Origin: Papaver somniferum
Lineage: Eukaryota > Streptophyta > Magnoliopsida > Ranunculales > Papaveraceae
NCBI RefSeq assembly: GCF_003573695.1
Contig: NC_039362.1
Coordinates: forward strand, 172,431,690-172,495,689
DNA length: 64,000 nucleotides
Direction: 5' to 3'
Positions 57,545 to 64,000 of the stretch are shown here, piece by piece. The notes beneath the pieces were generated by a model, which was given only the letters and a program-made list of their open reading frames with translations, was not told the DNA's origin and did no database searches. A program made the position numbers and the translations under genes. Position 1 is the first letter of the stretch. Each line of letters begins with the position of its first letter.

Positions 57545-57837
57545 GTTATCTTTCAAGAAGAAGCGTTTCTCTCAGCTGATCCAACGTCATGTCTTCTTCC
57601 CCGATATTCTCCTCCAAATCCTCTCGAGTCATCTCCTCTCCCGCGATGGTTTCCATGTCGGAAGTGTGTACAGATCCCTCTCTAAAGTTATCTTCGTTGG
57701 CCTCCTCAGTCCGTCGCTGTTTCACGCCTTGTCTTTCTTCTGCAGCCGATGTTCCTCCTATTTCCATTCTTCTTCCTCTCCTCGTCGCTATCATGTGTGT
57801 CGCTCGATCTGGTGCTCTAGTCATCAACTTATCCTAG
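57545..57837 (-). pseudogene. 5' part of element A gag
   Basis: Charged, helical sequence (RRTEEANEDNFREGSVHTS, EDMTLDQLRETLLLER). Removing element C and one GTCTT joins ...LLLER-stop-QD to MDLVEKHARLTRQNARL in a single frame, with one TAA at the join. Confidence 0.7.
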
Positions 57838-57977
57838 TTTCAATACCGATTCTCCTTTAAATCCTGATCTTAAAAGGGGTGTCTCGCTAAGACCTCTCAC
57901 TCATATAACCCTATCTTCTCTCTACTCCTTAGATGAGGATAAATACCCAATCTAAGTATCATGTTTATGGACGCCAC

Positions 57978-58606
57978 CCAAAGTAAAGTAACCAAGGTCT
58001 AAGACATGTTGTATAATATAAACCCTAAAATCTTTATTGATGAATATCATAAAGTAATGAAAATACAAGTTCTTGAACACAAGGAAATCCTAATCCCACT
58101 TTCTAGACTAACCTCTCCTACCCTTACAAAATTCGATCCCCCTTACATTTCCCTAGGACCTCTATTTATAGGCCATCTAACCCTAATGGAGGACAACTCA
58201 TTTTATCTCGTCACAATCTCGCGGAGGAGCTTTACACTTCTCCCAGACCCTTTTCCATAAAGTTTTCCCCCTCCTTTCGCTACCTTCACATGGGTCTGTC
58301 GGGACACCTGTCCCTTTACTTTCCCCCTAATTCACTTACTTCGTGGCTTTATCTTTTCATCCAAGTAACCTTACTTCGCCATCTATGACTTCGTCCCCGA
58401 TATCTTGCTTGGAACCCCATCTTTATCTTTTGTATCTTAAATTCTTCTTGTGGGTCTCTTCGTCTCTGTTCGCATCTTCTTTACACTTCGCGCAATTGTG
58501 ATCTGTGACGAAGCAATTCTGACATTCGAATTGACAAGTCCCTGACTGAGATCTTTAAGTGAGATTTTCTTTCCTTTTATGTCCGACACTATTTGGTATA
58601 CCTACA
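57978..58606 (-). repeat. 5' LTR of element A
   Basis: Homologous to 34026-34691; TATA box at 58170-58162. It lacks the last 20-25 bases present in the other LTR; the adjoining TGGCGTCCATAAACATG (minus strand, near 57980-57964) may be a degenerate primer-binding site. The inner boundary is approximate. Confidence 0.8.
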
Positions 58607-58611
58607 GTGAA

Positions 58612-59095
58612 ACTGCATCCTAACAGCGAGCAGCAAAAGATCCTAGCGATCTACATTACTTTTTAGAAAACAAAGTCTAAAAAGGCTATTTCAAAACCTA
58701 GGACATCCTTTGGAAAACAAATCATGAAAATAATCTCACATTCTCAACTATTGTCGCTATCTAAAACAAGAAAACAATTAATAAGCAAACAAATACAAGC
58801 ATTTGTCCTTATCACTATCAGAATACTAACAACATCAAACAAGCATCAAATTCAAATCTATAATATAACACAAAATTATTTGTTTGGTGTCTATGGGTGG
58901 TCTCTTTTTTAGGCCAAAAACATTTTCTTTCCTTACCTTACGTATCAGCCGGAATTTAGTAATTCTGGAGAACTGCAGGGGCAAATAAGAATCGCCTGTT
59001 TTGTCTTCACAAAAACACCGATTAATTCTTCCATCACCAAAACCATGGAAACATAAACCAGATCTCCATCATCTTATCTAAGGATCATAATTGCC
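58612..59095. other. spacer between elements A and E, nothing recognised
   Basis: A- and C-rich sequence without a credible gene. Confidence 0.5.
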
Positions 59096-59565
59096 TGTAG
59101 GATCAGAATTTCGCAATGACAACGTTTCAGCGAAGTTATCAATGACATAGCATAACAGCTTCGCAGAACAGTTTAAGAAATGATAGAATAAATGACGTCA
59201 TCTAAGGTCACGAGAAAGATGTGATAGTCTTGCGAAGATTAGAGAGTTTGCGAAATTAACATCTGTAAGGTTGCGAGAATGTCGCAAACCATATCCGAAA
59301 ATAAAGGACATATTAGCTGTTATCCACTATGTATTTCCTTATAAATAGTCATTCGAGTTGTAAAGAAGAGAGAGATCTTTTTTGAGTAAGAAACAAGTAA
59401 ATAAGAGAGAGAAAGTCTAGAACAGAGATCATTCTTGATTTCTTTATCTTTTCTTGTAAGAATATTCTAAGATTGTTCAATAAAATAAAGAGTTTAAAAT
59501 CTAAAATGAGTTGATTAATAATAAAATCATATGAAGGGTGTAGTGTAGGATTTCCTGCAAATACA
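59096..59565 (+). repeat. 5' LTR of element E (470 bp)
   Basis: TGTAGGATCAGAATTTCGC... to ...GGATTTCCTGCAAATACA. TATA box TATAAATAG at 59340-59348. Rich in TTCGCA/TGCGAA words. The left end is inferred from the parallel TGTAGG ends of A and E. Confidence 0.75.
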
Positions 59566-59568
59566 TAA

Positions 59569-59586
59569 TGGCGCTAGAAACAGGGA
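59569..59586 (+). other. primer-binding site of element E
   Basis: TGGCGCTAGAAACAGGGA, three bases after the LTR; the same site type as TGGCGCTAGATACAGGGA at 30389-30406. Confidence 0.8.
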
Positions 59587-59702
59587 CGAGTTGAAGATTA
59601 TTCTAGAAAAAAGCTAAAGATTGATATTGAGATTTGTGAAAATTTAAAGTGATTGATTAAGAATTTTTCATAATTTCTTGCAATACTGTTAGCATTGAAC
59701 AA

Positions 59703-61864
59703 ATGGATAGAAGAAGAAATATATCCGAACAACCGACTACTATTAGAAGAAGCAAAAGAATTGCCGGAAGAGAAAGAAGTGAAATGGGAGAATCTACTAG
59801 AATGAGAAATAATAGAGAAAATCAAATTCAACCGCCAATTCAACAAACACTAGTTCATGAGAGGAATACAGATTTTGACAGGGTGAGCATATACACTTGA
59901 CGATCTAATTCAGCAGAAGAAATAGAAGAAGAGCAACAAAACAAAAATTATAGACATGAATAGAGAAATCAAGAAGCAGATGAAGGAATAATTCATGGAG
60001 GTGAGGAAATTGGAGCGTTAGAAACATTGAGACGAAGAATACATGAAGAAAGAAGATCTGAAGCAGAAGAGCGTGCAAATTTAACAAGGCAAATCACGAA
60101 TTAAGGATGGAGAATATAAGACTGCAGAATAGAAGATCGAGAAGTATTACAAAATCATATTCAAGATCGACTAGAAGAGAAATGAGGCGAAATTCACCCA
60201 TAATCAATGCTGGAAACAATATTCAAGAAGAAATATCAAATCCTAATGAAGAATATCGCGAAAATAGAGAAAGAATTGATGATCGTTACATTCCACAAAA
60301 TGAAACTTTTGATGATGGGCAAATTGGAGGAAATTAAGAGAACGGGCAAAATCAGAGACAAAATAACCAAGATGGTGAAGGAAATCAAGAGGAAGGAAGA
60401 AGAATTTTACATGTGAGAGAAACTCAAAGAAATCAACAGATAATTGAAGAACAAATTGAAAGACATAATGCTGAACAAGCACGTTTAATCTGCGAACGTG
60501 AAAGATTGAGAGCGGAAATGGAAGAACAAGAGCTTCAGAAGACAATTCGCCAGAACAATCATGACAATCGAGAAAGAATTCGTATACAAAACCGGAATAA
60601 CGATAATCTCAATGAGGAGTATGATAGAGTAAAGAGAATGGCTGAAAGACAGCGAATTGAATTGATAAGAAATGAACAAAATTACGGAGGGGAAAATGAA
60701 CGACATCATCATTTGCGAACTCAAGATAGGGATGAGGAAGAGAATCGCAGAAGAAGACGAGATGAGGATAATGAAGAAGAGATACAAAATTTCGCAAGAG
60801 AAGATAGACGTGAACGCAGAAGAAGAGAAGAAAAATTAAAGAGACCAATAGGTCAAGATTCAGGTGTAAATAAACAAATCTTGAAATAATTAGAAGAAAT
60901 GAGAGGAATGCTAAATAATATAGGAGGAGTGGGTAGAAGACAATTGGATGAAGCAATATAAGAAGCTGCGAAAATTCCATTTACAAGGGAAGTACAATTA
61001 GGAGGAATACCACCGAAATGCAATTTGCCCGCATTAACCAGCATTTTTGATGAAACATCTTGTGCAATTCAGCACATTAAAGCTTATGTGAGGTGCATGT
61101 TACAATGGGAAAATCATGATGCGATATTGTGCAAATATTTCGCATTCATCTTAACAGGAGAAGCGTTAAAATGGTTTGAAGGTTTACCAAAGAATACAAT
61201 AACCTCCTTCAATCATCTGCAGACCACATTCTTGGGAGCATATATAAGTAATAATTCCTCACGACCTGGTATAGAAGATGTGTTTGGATTAAAACAAAGG
61301 TTTGGCGAAAGTTTGAAATACTTGACTAAAAGATGGAGAACTATATGTAGCAAAATGGCTGGCCGTGTAGATGAGAGATATCTCATATTATCATTTATCA
61401 ATGCTATGTTTGCAACAAACCTGTTGTATGTCCAAATTTTCAGAGTCAATAATACGATTACAATGACTGAATTGCGAGAACTTCAAGAAGAATACATTGA
61501 TCTAGAGGAAAGACAAAATGAAATGGAATCATATCCAGTTGCGAACACCAACTCACAAACACCGAATGCAAGCTTATTACCCAAGCTAATAAACACAGTG
61601 GCGAATACTTCGCAAGTACAACAAGAAAAGGTGACAAGTAACAATCAGCAGAAATTGGTAGCTATGGGGAGCCGAGATCAAGAAGAATATGAAAGAGAAA
61701 GAAATTTCTACAATCGTGGAGGAAATAACAAGATTCAAAGACTCGATCAACCGCAAGAAACTTATGGAGGTCAAAGACCAAACTTTAATAAAGGACAAGG
61801 AGGTCACAAGGTAATATGGGAAGAAATCAAGATGCCACCTCTAAATGCAAGTGTGAAAATATAG
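59703..61864 (+). pseudogene. gag of element E
   Basis: Starts MDRRRNISEQPTTIRRSKR. The N-terminal half is extremely charged and helical (Arg/Glu/Asn-rich). The capsid-like part at 61025-61864 is open: TSIFDETSCAIQHIKAYVR, LTGEALKWFEGLPKNTITS, RFGESLKYLTKRWRTICSK, LRELQEEYIDLEERQ. It is interrupted by stops, for example after VSIYT (TGA), at ILK*LEEMRG (60887) and at LDEAI*EAAKIPF (about 60958), and by frame changes near 60100-60410. Homologous to the element A gag. Not functional as it stands. Confidence 0.8.
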
Positions 61865-62875
61865 GAAGCTATAATTTGATGGATAATATACCAACACCAT
61901 GGAACATGGGAACGGAACCACCTCCAAACCACAGAAGTCATGAATTTTGTTCTTATAATCATTTTCATGGACATACTACAAACGATTGCAGAAATGTAAA
62001 GAGAATTATTTTGAGAATGATATATCAAGGAAAACTAAATGACTTTCTGGTAGAGCATCCGCAATCTCAACCATTACCACCACCGCAGAACATCACAAAG
62101 TGAATACGATGAAAAAGAAAGAAACATTCTTCATAGAAGTTGGTGCAAAAGCAAAAAATCTATTTTGTCACTCTATCGTACATTCATATAAGACAATTGA
62201 AGATTTTCATGATAATGTTTTGAGTATAGTGTTCGCAAGAGATAATAATGGAAGAGAAATTCTGAATATTGCGAAAATCTCGCCACTAGAGGAATGGCAG
62301 AAACTGATCATTTTTTTTACTGCAGAAGAAATTCCCGAAGGAGAAGAGGTGCATGACAATCCATTGGTAATAAAATTAGAAATTAATCCAAAACCGAAAG
62401 AAGATGAGGATGATGAAGCTGAAGATTCATGGGCAATCAATAGAATTCTAGTCGATACTGGAAGCTCTGTGAACATCTTATTTTATCATACTTATAAAAC
62501 CATGGGTGGAAGAGATGATGATCTTATACCATCAACATATAAGATATATGGTTTTAATGGTACTGCTAACAAGCCTAAAGGGGAGGTTACTATGCAATTC
62601 CATTGAAGGGAATATCTTCTGAAATCTCATTCTGTGTCGTTGATGTAGAATCACCCTACAATGCGTTAATTGGTCGACCTTGGCTACATGGGATTCTAGG
62701 TGTAGCTTCAACTTTCCACCAATGCATCAAATTCCCTCACCCCAATGGTGTAGGAATCATAAAGGGAGATTGGGTTGAAGGAAAGAGATGTTACGAAACT
62801 GAGATAGAATCTTGCGAAGGAAGAGCAAACAAGAAGGAAAACTGGCGACACAAAATCAAATGTACAAAGAAGTGA
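61816..62875 (+). pseudogene. nucleocapsid knuckle and protease of element E
   Basis: 61816-62103 holds FCSYNHFHGHTTNDCRNVKR, the Tat-type knuckle also seen in element A. 62100-62606 ends in the aspartic protease: ILVDTGSSVNILFYHTYKT, catalytic Asp at 62454-62456, then STYKIYGFNGTANKPKGE. A one-base shift near 62595 moves the continuation to 62603-62875: KGISSEISFCVVDVESPYN and ALIGRPWLHGILGVASTFH. Protease would cleave the polyprotein, but the frame is broken. No reverse transcriptase follows. Confidence 0.8.
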
Positions 62876-63214
62876 GAGGTTGATGGTGGATACAATCGAA
62901 AGGAAAGAGAAGGATGTTGCGAAATTAATGCTAGCTCAGAATAAAAAGATGAACATACCACTACCAAGGAAGCAGTAGCAAGAAAATAATAAAGAAGCAG
63001 AGGATGGCAAAGTAATAAAAACAAGAAATGTATGAATGATTAAGTTGTTGCGATAATCTCGCAATAAGTAAAATTCTCAAAAATACATTTGATTGAACAA
63101 AAAATTGAGATTGCGAAATTCAGATACATATAATGATTTGCGAGACTCTCGCAGAGATAATGAATTTTACAGAAAATAATCAGAGAAGAATGACAAAAGA
63201 AAAGAGAACCTTTA
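62876..63214 (+). other. element E, region after protease
   Basis: A short tail (KDVAKLMLAQNKKMNIPLP) and non-coding sequence with several TTGCGA and CTCGCA words. No polymerase motif. Confidence 0.5.
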
Positions 63215-63755
63215 TGGCGTACACCCTAGTTCGCGAATACAATTTCGCAAGAGGCAAATGTAAGACCTAAAGTACGTCATATAAGGGGGTACCTGTTGCA
63301 TGGCTCAGGGAAAGGCTACACCGCCACCGGAACCTGAGTCATGGAGATTTGGGGTCAATAAGCCCATCCGGGAGAGGCACCTTGGATTCTCAACTTAAGC
63401 ATATGACTTAGGTTGGGCGACTAAGGTAATAAGGACTCTCCCAAGGAGTGCAGATCTGATCAAGGCGCCGAGGTACACGGTTGAGTCAAGAGTGCCGGGG
63501 GGTTTGAAGCGTCCTTGCCATTCTTGACAAGTCTTGGCTTATACTGCACTCGGCCTGAAGAAAACCCCACTTAGGGTGCAGTCTCGTAACCATAAGCCCT
63601 ATAGGTAAAAGGGATAAGAGGCTGCGAAAACAACTGGTTGTTGTTAAGACTGGATGGGAGGAGCTAACCTTGTATGGTAGAAGTACGCCTCCTTGAAGGG
63701 GCAACCAGGGGGAGATAAGGGCGGCACCCTCCATTAGGGAGCTGATAAGTGTCTT
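63215..63755 (+). other. conserved block shared with element A
   Basis: ACACCCTAGTTCGCG, GCAAGAGGCAA, CCACTTAGGGTG, CTCGTAACCATAAGCC, GAAAACAACTGG, ACTGGATGGGAGGAG, CCTCCTTGAAGGGGC, GGCACCCTCCATTAGGGAGC in order; counterpart on the minus strand of 44990-45540. Confidence 0.75.
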
Positions 63756-63756
63756 A

Positions 63757-64000
63757 AGACGCAAATGTCATGAGGCTTTTTATTCGCAAGGATATTAAGG
63801 CTTGTCATATTTGTGCAACAATCCTGAAGAGGCAATAATACAAAAGAAAAGATAAGACGAGATCAATGGGTTTTCGCATGAAAGTGCGAAGACGTCCTGC
63901 GATTTCGTCGCAAGACAATGTCATGGGGCTTTATTTTCGCAAGAATATTTAGGCCTGTCATATTGTCGCAACATTCCTGAAGAGGCCATAATACAAAAGA
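63757..64000 (+). repeat. direct repeat at the window end
   Basis: AATGTCATGAGGCTTT...ATTCGCAAGGATATT...CCTGAAGAGGCAATAATAC at about 63764-63842 recurs as AATGTCATGGGGCTTT...TTCGCAAGAATATT...CCTGAAGAGGCCATAATAC at about 63918-63996. Confidence 0.85.

Larger units (their letters stand above)
34026..58606 (-). mobile_element. element A: Tat-type Ty3/gypsy LTR retrotransposon, host of nested insertions
   Basis: Bounded by related LTRs (34026-34691 and about 57978-58606) and perfect GTGAA duplications (34021-34025 and 58607-58611). Without elements B and C it is about 10.0 kb. In the minus direction the order is 5' LTR, gag (57837 to 48182), zinc-knuckle-like segment, protease (about 47230-46850), a second gag-like piece (46530-45785), a conserved non-coding block (45540-44990), a reading frame on the opposite strand (44244-35009) and the 3' LTR. 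Opposite-strand extra frames between pol and the 3' LTR are known in Tat/Retand-type elements. Reverse transcriptase, RNase H and integrase are not seen, so the copy is non-autonomous and also carries stops. Confidence 0.8.
59096..64000 (+). mobile_element. element E: Tat-type LTR retrotransposon, runs off the window
   Basis: The LTR (59096-59565), primer-binding site, long gag, zinc knuckle and protease are in order, followed by a conserved non-coding block and direct repeats. Reverse transcriptase and integrase are not found between protease (ends about 62875) and the conserved block (from 63215), so pol appears to have been lost, as in A. The 3' LTR is outside the window. Gag and protease are clearly related to element A. 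Confidence 0.8.

Noticed and set aside
59703..60889. Host gene for a charged coiled-coil protein
   Set aside because: It follows an LTR and primer-binding site and continues into recognisable gag and protease, so it is the gag N-terminus.

Overview
This is a plant nuclear window, almost certainly an angiosperm and probably a eudicot. The evidence is spliced genes with GT-AG introns, a plant-type tRNA-His gene, a plasma-membrane P-type H+-ATPase locus, a plant mobile domain (PMD) gene, LINE, Ty3/gypsy Tat/Athila-type LTR elements and MITEs. The species cannot be named from sequence alone. Apart from two tRNA-His genes, nearly everything is mobile DNA or its debris.

Left part (1-32.8 kb). A G-poor, repeat-like stretch (1-2443) is followed by an RNase H-domain fragment and tRNA-His copy 1 (3864-3935). 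Next to the tRNA sits a 7.1-kb Mutator-like element (3983-11119) with about 41-bp terminal inverted repeats and an 8-bp target duplication. It carries a frameshifted FAR1-like DNA-binding gene, a frameshifted unknown gene and an apparently intact five-exon PMD gene of 656 aa, but no transposase core. Its non-coding DNA is tiled with a fixed-length inverted pair, AWTCGG-N23-CCGAWT (35 +/- 1 bp). This array is the least explained signal in the window. Directly beyond the element lies an 18-exon plasma-membrane H+-ATPase on the minus strand. It is broken by a nonsense codon, a frameshift, a GC donor, loss of the C-terminal regulatory domain and an Asp-to-Asn change at the proton-binding site. A degenerate LINE (17.9-22.1 kb) is split by a solo LTR with a perfect 5-bp duplication. 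Tandem fragments of exons 1-3 of a related ATPase (26.0-27.8 kb and 29.4-29.7 kb), a PIF/Harbinger-like MITE, an LTR fragment with its primer-binding site, a LINE-type RNase H reading frame and tRNA-His copy 2 follow. The second tRNA locus appears to preserve the empty insertion site of the Mutator-like element.

Right part (34-64 kb). This is a nested stack of LTR elements, each layer marked by a target duplication. Element A (34026-58606, minus, about 10 kb once insertions are removed, duplication GTGAA) is a Tat-type element with decayed gag-protease, a second gag-like segment where polymerase would be expected, and a spliced reading frame on the opposite strand. Inserted in it are element B (36225-42430, minus, CCAAG), which itself contains a 603-bp Mutator-like MITE (41666-42268, TATCTGAAA), and element C (49194-57539, plus, GTCTT). 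B and C have no visible polymerase and encode related unusual acidic proteins. Element E (59096 to the window end, plus) is a relative of A. A and E share a conserved, probably non-coding block downstream of protease.

All exon boundaries, repeat ends and target duplications were read by eye. No database search was run, so family assignments rest on recognised motifs.
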